A stretch of 64,000 bases of DNA from Jannaschia sp. CCS1. GTDB lineage: Bacteria; Pseudomonadota; Alphaproteobacteria; Rhodobacterales; Rhodobacteraceae. The notes under the pieces were generated by a model, which ran no database searches, was not told the origin of the DNA, and saw nothing but the letters and a program-made list of their open reading frames with translations. Shown one piece after another: positions 43,682-52,371 of this stretch (position 1 is the stretch's first letter; every line of letters begins with the position of its first letter). The stretch lies in contig NC_007802.1 in the NCBI RefSeq assembly GCF_000013565.1, positions 1,860,001 through 1,924,000 of the forward strand. Direction: 5' to 3'. The position numbers and the translations under genes are program-made.

Positions 43682-44584
43682 ATGAATTGGGATGACCTGC
43701 GGATCTTCCTTGCGACCGCCCGCGCGGAAAGCCTGACGGCGGCGCGCGGCAGCCTGCGCATGGACCCCGCCACCATTGCGCGCCGCATCGCCCGGCTGGA
43801 GGGCGTGGCAGGCGCGGCGCTGTTCCTGAAATCGCCCCAAGGATATCGGTTGACGGAGGCCGGTCTGCGACTTCTCGCCCATGCCGAAGCGGCCGAGGCG
43901 GCGCTGTCCCGCGGCATGGGGGCGCTGACTGGCAGCGCGGAGGACCTGTCTGGCACCATCCGCATCGGCGCGCCCGATGGCTGCGCCACCTATCTGCTGC
44001 CGCAGGTCTGCGCCCGGATCGCAGACGCGCATCCGGGCCTTGATCTGCAAATCCTCGCCCTGCCGCGCATCGTAAACCTCTCGCGGCGCGAGGCGGATTT
44101 GGCGATCACCGTAAGCCAGCCGAAAACCCAGCGCCTCCGTGGCGAACGGTTGAGCGATTATCGCCTCTCGCTCGCGGCCTCAACGGACTGGCTTGATGCC
44201 CATGGTGTCCCCACATCCGTGAATGATCTCAAAGACATGCGGATGATTGGCTATATCCCCGACATGATCTTTGACGCGGAGTTGGACTACCTGTCTGCGC
44301 TGGGTGTGACCCGCGTGCCGCTGGCCTCAACCTCGGTCTCCGTGCAATTGCAGATGGCGCGGGCGGGGGGCGGATTGGCGGTGGTGCACGACTTTGCATT
44401 GCCCACGGCGCCGGAGCTGGTCCGGGTCTTGCCAAATAAGGTGTCGCTGACGCGGACGTTCTGGCTGACGACCCATGCAGGCCCCCGGGACGCCCGGCTG
44501 GACCGGATCACAACGCTTCTGCGCGACGGCCTGCGGGCCGAGATCGCGCGGCTGGAGGCGTCCTCTCTGCCCCGAATTCCTTGA
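43682..44584 (+). CDS. LysR family transcriptional regulator
   Basis: A 300-residue regulator: N-terminal winged HTH (MNWDDLRIFLATARAESLTAARGSLRMDPATIARRIARLEGVAGAALF) and a periplasmic-binding-like effector domain (SGTIRIGAPDGCATYLLPQVCARIADAHPGLDLQI onward). It is divergent from mmsA, the common LysR arrangement, so it probably senses an intermediate of valine or semialdehyde metabolism. Confidence 0.92.
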   Translation: MNWDDLRIFLATARAESLTAARGSLRMDPATIARRIARLEGVAGAALFLKSPQGYRLTEAGLRLLAHAEAAEAALSRGMGALTGSAEDLSGTIRIGAPDGCATYLLPQVCARIADAHPGLDLQILALPRIVNLSRREADLAITVSQPKTQRLRGERLSDYRLSLAASTDWLDAHGVPTSVNDLKDMRMIGYIPDMIFDAELDYLSALGVTRVPLASTSVSVQLQMARAGGGLAVVHDFALPTAPELVRVLPNKVSLTRTFWLTTHAGPRDARLDRITTLLRDGLRAEIARLEASSLPRIP

Positions 44585-44643
44585 CAGGTCGCCCATCGTG
44601 GGGCGACGTTGGCCCGATAACGTCGATGTGAAGGAGGCCCGCC

Positions 44644-45078
44644 ATGCTCGTGCAACAGATCCTCAAGGACAAAGCGCAGGGGGATGTCGTGACCATCGCG
44701 CCCGGATCCAGCGTGGGGGAGGCGGCGAAGACGCTTTCGGCCAAGCGCATCGGTGCGCTGGTCGTGTCATCGGACGGGACAGACATCGCGGGCATCCTGT
44801 CCGAGCGCGACATCGTGCGGGCGATTGGATCTGGGGGGCCGGGGTGCCTGGCGGATCCGGTTGAAAGCCTGATGACCTCCAAGATCATTTCGGCCACGCG
44901 CGACGAGTCGGTTGAACAGGTCCTGGGCAAAATGACCCAGGGGCGGTTCCGCCACATGCCGGTGATGGACGGCGCGGCCATGGTCGGCCTGATCTCCATC
45001 GGCGATGTGGTCAAGGCGCAGCTGGCAGAGCTGGCAATGGAAAAAGAAGCGCTGGAAGGCATGATCAAGGGCTTCTGA
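44644..45078 (+). CDS. Two-CBS-domain protein
   Basis: A 144-residue protein consisting of a CBS pair (about residues 7-62 and 75-132): VVTIAPGSSVGEAAKTLSAKRIGALVVSSDGTDIAGILSERDIVRAI and ISATRDESVEQVLGKMTQGRFRHMPVMDGAAMVGLISIGDVVKAQL. Such stand-alone CBS proteins bind adenine nucleotides and modulate partner enzymes; the partner is unknown. A GGAGG site lies near the ATG. Confidence 0.92.
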   Translation: MLVQQILKDKAQGDVVTIAPGSSVGEAAKTLSAKRIGALVVSSDGTDIAGILSERDIVRAIGSGGPGCLADPVESLMTSKIISATRDESVEQVLGKMTQGRFRHMPVMDGAAMVGLISIGDVVKAQLAELAMEKEALEGMIKGF

Positions 45079-45159
45079 GCACCCGCGCACCGCGATCCGG
45101 TTGCAACCGCGGCGTCAATCGTGTTTCCGTCCCACCCGAGAGAGATGAGGGAGGCCGCG

Positions 45160-45657
45160 ATGACGCGCACAGGGCTTTATCCGGGAACGTTCGACCCAAT
45201 CACACTGGGCCATGTCGATGTGATCAAGCGGGCGTGCAAGCTGGTCGACCGGCTTGTGATTGGCGTTGCGATCAACCGCGACAAGGGGCCTTTGTTCACT
45301 CTGGAAGAGCGCGTGGCCCAGGTGGAGCATGAATGCGCCAAGATGACCGACGCCTTCGGCACCGAGATCATCGCCCACCCGTTCGAGAACCTTCTGATTG
45401 ACTGCGCTCGCGATGTTGGCGCACAGACTATTATCCGGGGCCTGCGGGCGGTGGCGGATTTTGAGTACGAGTTTCAGATGGTTGGCATGAACCGCAAGCT
45501 CGACGATAGCATCACCACCGTGTTTTTGATGGCGGAGGCCGAGCATCAGGCCATCGCGTCAAAGCTGGTGAAGGAAATCGCGCGATTGGGGGGGGATGTG
45601 TCGTCGTTTGTGACGCCGTCCGTCAACACCGCGCTGCGAGAGAAGTATCCCCGCTGA
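45160..45657 (+). CDS. coaD: Phosphopantetheine adenylyltransferase
   Basis: Fourth step of coenzyme A synthesis, joining AMP to 4'-phosphopantetheine. The 165-residue product has the nucleotidyltransferase motif GLYPGTFDPITLGH (His18), the IIRGLRAVADFEYEFQMVGMNRKL substrate loop and SSFVTPSVNTALREKY near the C-terminus. ATG 45160 follows GAGGGAGG; the frame is open further upstream. Confidence 0.97.
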   Translation: MTRTGLYPGTFDPITLGHVDVIKRACKLVDRLVIGVAINRDKGPLFTLEERVAQVEHECAKMTDAFGTEIIAHPFENLLIDCARDVGAQTIIRGLRAVADFEYEFQMVGMNRKLDDSITTVFLMAEAEHQAIASKLVKEIARLGGDVSSFVTPSVNTALREKYPR

Positions 45658-45698
45658 GACCACGCGGGCCGAGATTATGACATATAAGGAGAGCCATC

Positions 45699-46202
45699 AT
45701 GGCCGATATCAAAGACCCGGAAAACACGATCCTGATGGAGCTGAAGGATGGCACCGTGACCATTGAGCTGCTGGCGGATGTGGCGCCTGAGCACACTGCG
45801 CGGATGAAGGAACTGGCGCGCGCCGGGGCCTATGACGGCGTGGTGTTCCACCGTGTGATCGAGGGGTTCATGGCGCAGACGGGCGACGTGCAGCACGGCA
45901 AGAAAGAGGGCGGCAATCTGCGCGCGGCGGGCACCGGCGGGTCCGACAAGCCGGATCTTCCGGCGGAATTCTCCAAGCTGCCCCATGCGCGGGGCACCCT
46001 GGGTGCCGCGCGGTCGTCCAACCCGAACTCGGCCAACAGTCAGTTCTTCATCAACTTCAGCGACAATGACTTCCTCAACGGGCAATACACGGTTTATGGG
46101 CGGGTCACGTCGGGTATGGAGCATGTGGATGCGATCACGCGGGGCGAGCCGCCTGCGGACCCCGATGTGATGATCTCCGTGAAGGTCGCCGCCGATGCGT
46201 AA
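45699..46202 (+). CDS. ppiB: Cyclophilin-type peptidyl-prolyl isomerase, cytoplasmic
   Basis: A 167-residue cyclophilin without a signal peptide. VFHRVIEGFMAQTGD, the AARSSNPNSANSQFFINFSDNDFLNGQYTVYGRV active-site segment and the closing ISVKV strand are typical. An AAGGAGAG ribosome-binding site precedes the ATG. The downstream exported paralogue overlaps it by 8 bases. Confidence 0.95.
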   Translation: MADIKDPENTILMELKDGTVTIELLADVAPEHTARMKELARAGAYDGVVFHRVIEGFMAQTGDVQHGKKEGGNLRAAGTGGSDKPDLPAEFSKLPHARGTLGAARSSNPNSANSQFFINFSDNDFLNGQYTVYGRVTSGMEHVDAITRGEPPADPDVMISVKVAADA

Positions 46203-46821
46203 GGCGACAGCCCCTTGGGCGGCCTTCGGGCCGCTCCTCGCTGCGCTCCTCGCCGCCGCTCCGATTGGGGCGACGGGGATCGAGATCGACGTTGCCGGAG
46301 AGGCCGAGGGTACGATTGTCATCGACCTGTTCGAGGATGTCGCTCCGCTGCACGTGGAGCGGATCACAACGCTGGCCACGGAAGGCGCGTATGACGACAT
46401 TGTCTTCCACCGGGTGATTGACGGCTTCATGGCACAGACCGGCGACGTTGAGTTTGGCGGTTTGGGTCAGGACATGCGCTATGCGGGGCGGGGCGGGTCG
46501 ACCTATGACGATCTGCCAGCTGAATTCTCGGACCTCTCGTTCGAGCGCGGAACATTGGGCATGGCACGGTCCCAGCGACCGGATTCGGCCAACAGCCAGT
46601 TTTTCATCGTGTTCGAGGCGGCCTCGCACCTGAATGGCCAATATACCGTGTTCGGACAGGTGGTGGACGGCATGGATGTGGTCGACATGATCCGCCGGGG
46701 CCGGGGCCGCAATGGGGCCGTGACCGGAGAGCCGGACCGCATGACCGCCGTGCGGGTGCTGGATTTTGACCCGGAGCCTCCTGAACCTGAAGAAGAAGAC
46801 GCAGAGGAGGCGTCTGAATAG
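46195..46821 (+). CDS. Cyclophilin-type peptidyl-prolyl isomerase, exported
   Basis: A 208-residue paralogue of the preceding gene with an N-terminal signal (about residues 1-27, PLLAALLAAAPIGATG). It has VFHRVIDGFMAQTGD and ARSQRPDSANSQFFIVFEAASHLNGQYTVFGQV, and an acidic tail (PEPPEPEEEDAEEASE). Together with ppiB it gives one cytoplasmic and one periplasmic cyclophilin from a single transcript. Confidence 0.93.
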   Translation: MRKATAPWAAFGPLLAALLAAAPIGATGIEIDVAGEAEGTIVIDLFEDVAPLHVERITTLATEGAYDDIVFHRVIDGFMAQTGDVEFGGLGQDMRYAGRGGSTYDDLPAEFSDLSFERGTLGMARSQRPDSANSQFFIVFEAASHLNGQYTVFGQVVDGMDVVDMIRRGRGRNGAVTGEPDRMTAVRVLDFDPEPPEPEEEDAEEASE

Positions 46822-47017
46822 GATTGCGCCGGCTTCGCCGTCGCCAGGGAAACGCGCGGCCTCAAGCCCCGTTGGGGCCATCGGCCGCGCGTGCTGCCGC
46901 GATGACCTGGCCAATGGCGCGCGGAGTGGGGCCCGCGTGAGCGTGGCGGGCCGGGCAGGCGCATAGATTTGGCCCCCTACGCTTGATTATCCGGGCCGCG
47001 TGCCATAGCTCGCCCCC

Positions 47018-48829
47018 ATGGCCAGACCTCCTCTCTTGCAACTCTCCGATATCGCCCTCACGTTTGGCGGTGATCCGGTATTCTCCTCGCTCGATCTTGT
47101 GGTTCAGGCGGGCGACCGGATGGCACTGGTCGGGCGCAACGGCTCGGGCAAATCGACGTTGATGAAGGTCATGGCCGGGTTGGTGGAGGCCGATGCGGGC
47201 AGCCGGGTTCTGCCCGATGGCACCAGCGTGGGCTACCTCGAACAGGATCCGGATTTTGCGGGTTTTGAGACCCTGGGTGACTTCGCCCTGGTGACCCTTG
47301 GCCCGTCAGAGGCGTGGCGTGTTGAGGCGGCGGCGGAAGGCCTGAAATTGCGGCTGGACGCGCGGGTTGATTCGGCATCTGGCGGGGAGCGCCGCCGCGC
47401 GGCACTGGCGCGCTTGTTGGCCGAAGCGCCCGATCTGATGCTGCTGGATGAGCCCACGAACCACCTGGATATTGACGCCATCGAATGGTTGGAAGGTGAG
47501 CTGAAATCGACCAGGGCGGGGTTCATCCTGATCTCCCACGACCGGGCGTTTCTGAAGGCGCTCGCGCGGGGCACGTTGTGGCTGGACCGGGGCGTCGTGC
47601 GGCGGCGTGACGGCAGCTATGATGGGTTTGAGGATTGGCGCGACACCGTGTGGGCCGAAGAGGACATGCAAAGGCATAAGCTGGACCGGAAGATCAAGGC
47701 CGAGGCGCGATGGGCGGTGGAAGGCATCTCGGCCCGCCGCAAGCGCAACCAGGGTCGGGTGCGGGCGTTGGGGGATCTGCGGGCCGAACGCTCTGCCATG
47801 ATCCGGCGGCAGGGCACGGCGGCGATGCAGTTGGAGGCCGGGACGGCATCCGGCAAGCGGGTCATTGAAGCGCGCGGAATTTCAAAGACTTACGGCGATG
47901 CGGTGATCCTGCATCCGTTCGATCTGCGGGTGTTGCGCGGCGACCGCGTGGCCTTTGTGGGTCCCAACGGGGCGGGCAAAACGACGCTCCTGAAAATGTT
48001 GGTGGGGGAGTTGGCACCCGACACCGGCACCGTGACCCTGGGCACGGGGTTGGAGATGGCGGTCTTCGATCAGACCCGCTCGGCACTTGATCCGAACGCG
48101 ACGCTTTGGGACACGCTGACCAATGATCCGATCCTCGGCGTCTCGGGGCGGTCGGATCAGGTTCTGGTGCGCGGCGCCGCGCGCCATGTGGTGGGCTACC
48201 TCAAGGATTTCCTGTTCGATGAGGCTCAGGCGCGGGCCCCCGTGCGGTCGCTGTCGGGCGGTGAAAAGGCGCGGCTCCTACTGGCGCGGATCATGGCGAA
48301 GGAAAGCAATCTGCTGGTCCTCGACGAGCCGACGAACGATCTGGATGTAGAGACTCTGGATCTTCTGCAAGATCTTCTGGGCGATTACCCGGGCACCGTG
48401 CTTCTGGTGTCCCACGACCGTGATTTTCTGGACCGCGTCGCCACCACAACCGTTGCGTTGGAGGGCGCAGGCCGCGCCGTCACCTATGCGGGCGGCTGGA
48501 CGGATATGTTGGCGCAACGGGGCGACAAGCCGCGCCCGGATTCTGAAAAGGCCCGTTTGAGAGCCGCGAAACCGGTAGCGAAACCTGCCGAGGGGGCGGC
48601 AAAATCTGTTTTGTCCTTTACCGAAAAGCACCGGTTGGAGGAATTGCCCTCGGTGATTGCGCGCCTTGAGGCGGAAATTGCGAAGCTTTCTAATCTGTTG
48701 TCAGACCCGCAGATTTACACGACCCAGGCCGTGAAGGCGCAAAAGGCCAGTGACGCGCTGGCGGAGCGGCAGGCCTTGCTGGAAGAGGCCGAGCTTGAAT
48801 GGTTAACGCTGGAGGAGAAGGCCGGCTAA
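47018..48829 (+). CDS. uup: ABC-F family ATPase (Uup-like)
   Basis: Soluble protein of 603 residues with two ABC ATPase domains and no membrane part; ABC-F proteins act on ribosomes or, for Uup, influence DNA transposition and ribosome rescue. Walker A sequences are GRNGSGKSTL and GPNGAGKTTL. The signatures are SGGERRRAALARLL and LSGGEKARLLLARIM, with Walker B LMLLDEPTNHLDI and LLVLDEPTNDLDV. The inter-domain linker is short and a C-terminal coiled coil (about 535-600) is present, as in Uup. The stop overlaps that of the convergent gene by 4 bases. Confidence 0.92.
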   Translation: MARPPLLQLSDIALTFGGDPVFSSLDLVVQAGDRMALVGRNGSGKSTLMKVMAGLVEADAGSRVLPDGTSVGYLEQDPDFAGFETLGDFALVTLGPSEAWRVEAAAEGLKLRLDARVDSASGGERRRAALARLLAEAPDLMLLDEPTNHLDIDAIEWLEGELKSTRAGFILISHDRAFLKALARGTLWLDRGVVRRRDGSYDGFEDWRDTVWAEEDMQRHKLDRKIKAEARWAVEGISARRKRNQGRVRALGDLRAERSAMIRRQGTAAMQLEAGTASGKRVIEARGISKTYGDAVILHPFDLRVLRGDRVAFVGPNGAGKTTLLKMLVGELAPDTGTVTLGTGLEMAVFDQTRSALDPNATLWDTLTNDPILGVSGRSDQVLVRGAARHVVGYLKDFLFDEAQARAPVRSLSGGEKARLLLARIMAKESNLLVLDEPTNDLDVETLDLLQDLLGDYPGTVLLVSHDRDFLDRVATTTVALEGAGRAVTYAGGWTDMLAQRGDKPRPDSEKARLRAAKPVAKPAEGAAKSVLSFTEKHRLEELPSVIARLEAEIAKLSNLLSDPQIYTTQAVKAQKASDALAERQALLEEAELEWLTLEEKAG

Positions 48830-49269
48830 CGCGACAGGCTGAGTTGCGTGATCGCCACCCCAAGCGCCATCACGGCAATTCCCAGCAATCGCAGACCGGT
48901 CACCGCATTCACTTGCGCGCCGAACAGGCCGAAGTGATCGATGGCGGCGGAACTGATCAATTGCCCCAATAGGACAAAGAAGACCGCGTTCCCGACCCCG
49001 AAAGTCGGCGCAACATAGGTGATGCTGAGAACATAAAACGCCACAAGAACACCCGCCAGGAACAGGTGCTTGGGTTGCATTGGAATGGCCCGCAGCGCCT
49101 CGGGTCCGGTCACGATCATGATCATCGCTGCCGACACGAAGGCGACGATAAACAGCACCGTGGCCGCCGCGGCCGGGGAGCCGATATTGGCCCCCAGGCG
49201 CGCATTAAGGGCGGCGAGAATCGGGATGCCAATCCCTGCAAGGACCATGATCAAGGCTTGGGTTGGCAT
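48826..49269 (-). CDS. DMT-family (YdcZ/DUF606) membrane protein
   Basis: A 147-residue hydrophobic protein with about five membrane helices: MVLAGIGIPILAALNARLGANIGSPAAAATVLFIVAF and ITYVAPTFGVGNAVFFVLLGQLISSAAIDHFGLFG. This is the half-size DUF606 branch of the drug/metabolite transporter superfamily. Substrate unknown. Confidence 0.88.
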   Translation of the reverse strand: MPTQALIMVLAGIGIPILAALNARLGANIGSPAAAATVLFIVAFVSAAMIMIVTGPEALRAIPMQPKHLFLAGVLVAFYVLSITYVAPTFGVGNAVFFVLLGQLISSAAIDHFGLFGAQVNAVTGLRLLGIAVMALGVAITQLSLSR

Positions 49270-49284
49270 GATTTAACCCTTTGA

Positions 49285-49971
49285 TTAGGAACAAATACCA
49301 CGGATCGGCGCACCTTCCCACGGCAGATAGATCGGCGTGTCGTCGACCCGTTCGCGCAGTGGCGTGACCGGCATGACCTGACCGATCAGCGCCTCCAATC
49401 GTCCGGTGCGCTGACCGCCCGGATCAAGGGCGCGACAGCACACGTATTCTTCTACGAGAGAGGCCTGCTGCTCATACCCATAATCCAGAAATGGCCGCGG
49501 ATCGTCGTTGGAAAAGAGGTAAGGGTCATCGATCCTCGCATGTTCCGCGAAGGCGCGGAACGGGTGGTAGCCGGTCAGCTCCCGGTTCTGCCATTGCCAG
49601 ATATGCGTCATCTCGTGGGCAAAGAACATGACCGCGACAAGGCCCCGGGTTCCGTCGGGAAATTGGGTGTAATCATCGATTACCAAATCTTCGCGCAGAT
49701 GCAGCGTGTTGAAGAAGACAATGCCGCCGGTCTGAGACGAGATTGTCGGTGCTTCAGGGGGTGGGAAAATTCTTTCTCGGCAAGTGGTTGGGGGTCGTGT
49801 CGCATAGGTTTGGGTGATCAGGCCAACAAAGGGGTTCTCCGTGATCCGCACCCGCGAGGCGTCGAAGGTGTCGCCTTGGATCTCGGCCATATAGGCGGCC
49901 TCCGCCTCGGTTAACGGACGCCCGCAGGCCGCCAGGCAGATGGTTAACAGAATAAGGAGGATTATCCGCAT
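49285..49971 (-). CDS. Putative metalloprotease-like lipoprotein
   Basis: A 228-residue protein with a lipoprotein signal (LTICLAACGRP, lipidated Cys16). A zinc-type motif HEMTH is at residues 119-123 (MFFAHEMTHIWQW), with a possible third ligand in the later YEQQASLVEEYVCC segment. The layout resembles DUF4157-like or minigluzincin-like peptidases. Extra cysteines (64, in the CC pair and near the end) may form disulfides. Family assignment is tentative. Confidence 0.7.
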   Translation of the reverse strand: MRIILLILLTICLAACGRPLTEAEAAYMAEIQGDTFDASRVRITENPFVGLITQTYATRPPTTCRERIFPPPEAPTISSQTGGIVFFNTLHLREDLVIDDYTQFPDGTRGLVAVMFFAHEMTHIWQWQNRELTGYHPFRAFAEHARIDDPYLFSNDDPRPFLDYGYEQQASLVEEYVCCRALDPGGQRTGRLEALIGQVMPVTPLRERVDDTPIYLPWEGAPIRGICS

Positions 49972-50023
49972 AACCCGGACCGTGCCGCTATTTTTCCGCA
50001 GGTACAAGCCTCAGGCCACAGCA

Positions 50024-50428
50024 TCACGGAAGCGCCATCGTGGCCGTGGCCAGGGCGACCGTCTTGACTGTCTCCTCGGCCGTCAATTCCGCCCGGGCAA
50101 ACGCCATGGTCCGGCCCGCGCGGATGATCTCGGCGCGGCACAGGATCGCCGTCCCGCTTCCCGGTCGCAAGAACTGGGTGTCCAACGTCACCGTGCCCGC
50201 AGGGACAAAATCGCCGACATATCCGGCCAGCGCGAGGATCACCGTCGTGTCCGCTTGGGCCGTCAACGCCTGGCCTGAGACGATCCCGCCGGTCCGCATC
50301 AACGGCGCCGTCAGGGGCATCCGCGTCATCGTATGCGTGGCCTCGATCTCCGTCACGACAAGGCCCAGATCCTGCACCCACGGCGCGAAATGCGTGGCCA
50401 GCGCGTCTTGCGCCTGGGCTGGCGTCAT
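50024..50428 (-). CDS. Hotdog-fold thioesterase (PaaI-like)
   Basis: A 134-residue protein with the PaaI-type pattern: HTMTRMPLTAPLMRTGGIVSGQALTAQADTTVILAL and GTVTLDTQFLRPGSGTAILCRAEIIRAGRTMAFARAEL. It probably hydrolyses an acyl-CoA or aryl-CoA. ATG 50428 overlaps the stop of the upstream SnoaL-like gene (ATGA). Confidence 0.88.
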   Translation of the reverse strand: MTPAQAQDALATHFAPWVQDLGLVVTEIEATHTMTRMPLTAPLMRTGGIVSGQALTAQADTTVILALAGYVGDFVPAGTVTLDTQFLRPGSGTAILCRAEIIRAGRTMAFARAELTAEETVKTVALATATMALP

Positions 50429-50853
50429 TGGGTGCCCAACACGTGATACATGTCCCGGGTCAGCAGGATCTGATCGCCGTCCACCTCCCACACATGCATG
50501 TAGCGGGTCACGACGCCGGTTCCGCTGACCTGCACCACGGTCTCGCCAATCTCGACGGCCATGATCTCGGAAGGGCGGATATCAAAGGTTCGGAACTGCA
50601 CCTCGGTGGCCCCCGCTGCGATGGCGTCGGCGTAGTGCTGCATGATGGCCTCGCGTCCAAGGATCGCGGCCTCGCCGGGTGCGAACAACGCGGCCTCCGG
50701 ATGATAGATCGCGCCGATGGCCTGCAGATCCTGCGCGTTATAGGCGTCCACCAGCGCGGCCATGCGGGCGATGATCGGGTTGGAGGTGTCGTTGGTCTGG
50801 GCCTGGGCTGTGAGAGGGAAGACGAGGGCGAGAAGGAGGGCAAAAACGCGCAT
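50425..50853 (-). CDS. Secreted SnoaL-like (NTF2-fold) protein
   Basis: A 142-residue protein with a signal peptide (MRVFALLLALVFPLTAQAQ) and an NTF2-like domain: IARMAALVDAYNAQDLQAIGAIYHPEAALFAPGEAAILGREAIMQHYADA and a C-terminal WEVDGDQILLTRDMYHVLG. Function not determined. A 16-bp perfect dyad lies about 80 bp upstream. It is translationally coupled to the thioesterase, an odd pairing of an exported and a cytosolic product. Confidence 0.82.
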   Translation of the reverse strand: MRVFALLLALVFPLTAQAQTNDTSNPIIARMAALVDAYNAQDLQAIGAIYHPEAALFAPGEAAILGREAIMQHYADAIAAGATEVQFRTFDIRPSEIMAVEIGETVVQVSGTGVVTRYMHVWEVDGDQILLTRDMYHVLGTQ

Positions 50854-50934
50854 GAAACGGGTCCTTTTAAAACAGACTATGGGGAGAGTGTGGGCAAGGA
50901 GGGCCCGCGCGGCAATGCTTGTGTTTCGCGGTAA

Positions 50935-50950
50935 TGCTCAAAGTTGAGCA
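50935..50950. promoter_or_regulatory. Perfect 16-bp dyad upstream of the SnoaL-like gene
   Basis: TGCTCAAAGTTGAGCA, 7+2+7, about 82 bp upstream of the start codon. It may be an operator for that gene; no regulator is adjacent. Confidence 0.5.
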
Positions 50951-51204
50951 AGGGGGTTAAAGTATTGATTTATAATCATAAGGTGATTTTTGTTAATCTT
51001 TTGTTAAGGTTCTTTTGAGGGCGACCGGGTGGGAGGCCGCCCGCCGCGTGGCGCTGTGCGGGCGGTTTGGGAGAGGGTTGCAGAGGGCTGTCGGACGGGT
51101 GGCGCGGGCAGGTCTGGGCGGGTGCTTGAGGGGCCGCGCGATGACTTTGGGCCTCGGCCGGATGCGCGTCGCGTACAGGCAGGTCCGCGCGGGTCGGTAT
51201 CGAC

Positions 51205-51477
51205 TCGCCTCTGGCGAGACGACTGTTTTGAGCACGCCTTTGGCGTGACGCGGCGCTTTGGTGCGGTGAAGGTTGGCACCCGGCGCGGACACAAGCCGCA
51301 GGCTTCGCCTCTCATGCATGCAAGTGGATGCATTGCCGGTTACAGCGCTGAAGCGCGTCCACGCGTGCGCCGATCCGCCCCGTCGCGACCTGCGGTGCGC
51401 TACGAGGGGTCCCGACCTGCGGTGCGCCGTGCTTAATCCCGGCACGTCTTTGGCGTGACGGGGCGGCGCTTTGGTTG
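51205..51477. repeat. Degenerate hairpin repeat cluster
   Basis: Triplet-loop hairpins TCGCC-TCT-GGCGA (51205-51217) and ACGCC-TTT-GGCGT (51234-51246), paired CGACCTGCGGTGCGC copies 27 bp apart (from 51386 and 51413), and an imperfect repeat of about 30 bp beginning at 51234 and 51444 (core CTTTGGCGTGACG). The style is the same as the array at 11010-11153. Confidence 0.55.
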
Positions 51478-51579
51478 GTCTTGGTGCGAGGTTGATAGGG
51501 TCGGAGGTTTGGTTGGGATAACGTGCCATGACGGGGAGGGTTGGAGCGCCATGCCGCGGATCGGTGTTGGCTCGCGCGT

Positions 51580-52371
51580 CTATGTATTTTTGCCTTCGCT
51601 TTCGGAAAGGAATTCGGCAACGCGCGGGTGCATTCCAAGCGGATGCAACCTAGTCAGGAAGCCCCATCGAATTGAAAAAGAGTCACGCTTCATCGGAAGC
51701 GGAATATTAAAGAAGATTGCAAAAATAAGAACAAAGACAAGAATTAAAGCCGAAAGGTAGGCGATTATCCAAGGCAAAAGCGATATGCCGGGTGCAAGTA
51801 GAATTGAAATCGATTTGTCAAAAAGAAAAACGTACAGTCCGATAGTTGGAATGAACAACGCTGCAACCACAAGTGTAGTCTGAATTGTCAAAATGTCGGA
51901 AATCGAATACTTGTCACGCAAGAACCCAAGCTGAAAAACCGGTGTCACAAGCGCCATGTCATCTTGCTTCATGATAAAGCCGAAGCAGTTTGCAGAGAAA
52001 CCTCTTAGCTGCAGTTTCGAACTTTGCCTCGATCTATAGACGGTTATCATCACAAACGTTTGAATTTGCATGACAAAAAAATAGAATGACGCAGCGGCGA
52101 CAAGTAGTGGAAACGATGTTGGAACCGAAGCTGTTACACCCTGAAACGTTACTGACATCTGATACCGATCAGAAATGCTTGATAAGAGTAGGTAAAAGAG
52201 GACAAGTGCAGACCCTGATTTTGTCATCTTGGTAGTCGTATCTGCAACGATTTCGCCTAGTCTGAGATAGAGGTCACTCCATTTCTCATCATGCTTCTGA
52301 AGGTGTCTAAGTGTAGTGTGGAGTTCGTGTAGTTTTATGGTGTGCAATGAAACACAGATTTTCTTTGACAT
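51580..52371 (-). CDS. AT-rich membrane protein of unknown function, coupled to parE
   Basis: A 263-residue protein with about four to five membrane helices (around residues 53-67, 87-110, 166-185 and 190-225) after an N-terminal soluble segment predicted to be helical (ELHTTLRHLQKHDEKWSDLYLRLGEIVADTTTKM). Base composition is clearly more AT-rich than the flanking genes and the codons differ, suggesting recent acquisition. Its ATG shares one base with the parE stop (TAATG), so it is expressed from the parE transcript. No family recognised. Confidence 0.75.
   Translation of the reverse strand: MSKKICVSLHTIKLHELHTTLRHLQKHDEKWSDLYLRLGEIVADTTTKMTKSGSALVLFYLLLSSISDRYQMSVTFQGVTASVPTSFPLLVAAASFYFFVMQIQTFVMITVYRSRQSSKLQLRGFSANCFGFIMKQDDMALVTPVFQLGFLRDKYSISDILTIQTTLVVAALFIPTIGLYVFLFDKSISILLAPGISLLPWIIAYLSALILVFVLIFAIFFNIPLPMKRDSFSIRWGFLTRLHPLGMHPRVAEFLSESEGKNT

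Larger units (their letters stand above)
50854..51579. other. Gene-poor region with AT-rich block and degenerate hairpin repeats
   Basis: No convincing gene. 50935-50950 is a perfect dyad; 50960-51020 is markedly AT-rich with repeated TTTTGTTAA. From 51200 to 51480 the sequence is GC-rich with small triplet-loop hairpins and imperfect direct repeats. Confidence 0.6.

Noticed and set aside
51015-51436. Overlapping plus- and minus-strand frames of 77-178 codons
   Set aside because: They fall in the hairpin-repeat cluster; products are Arg/Gly/Pro-rich with no consistent start signal in any frame.
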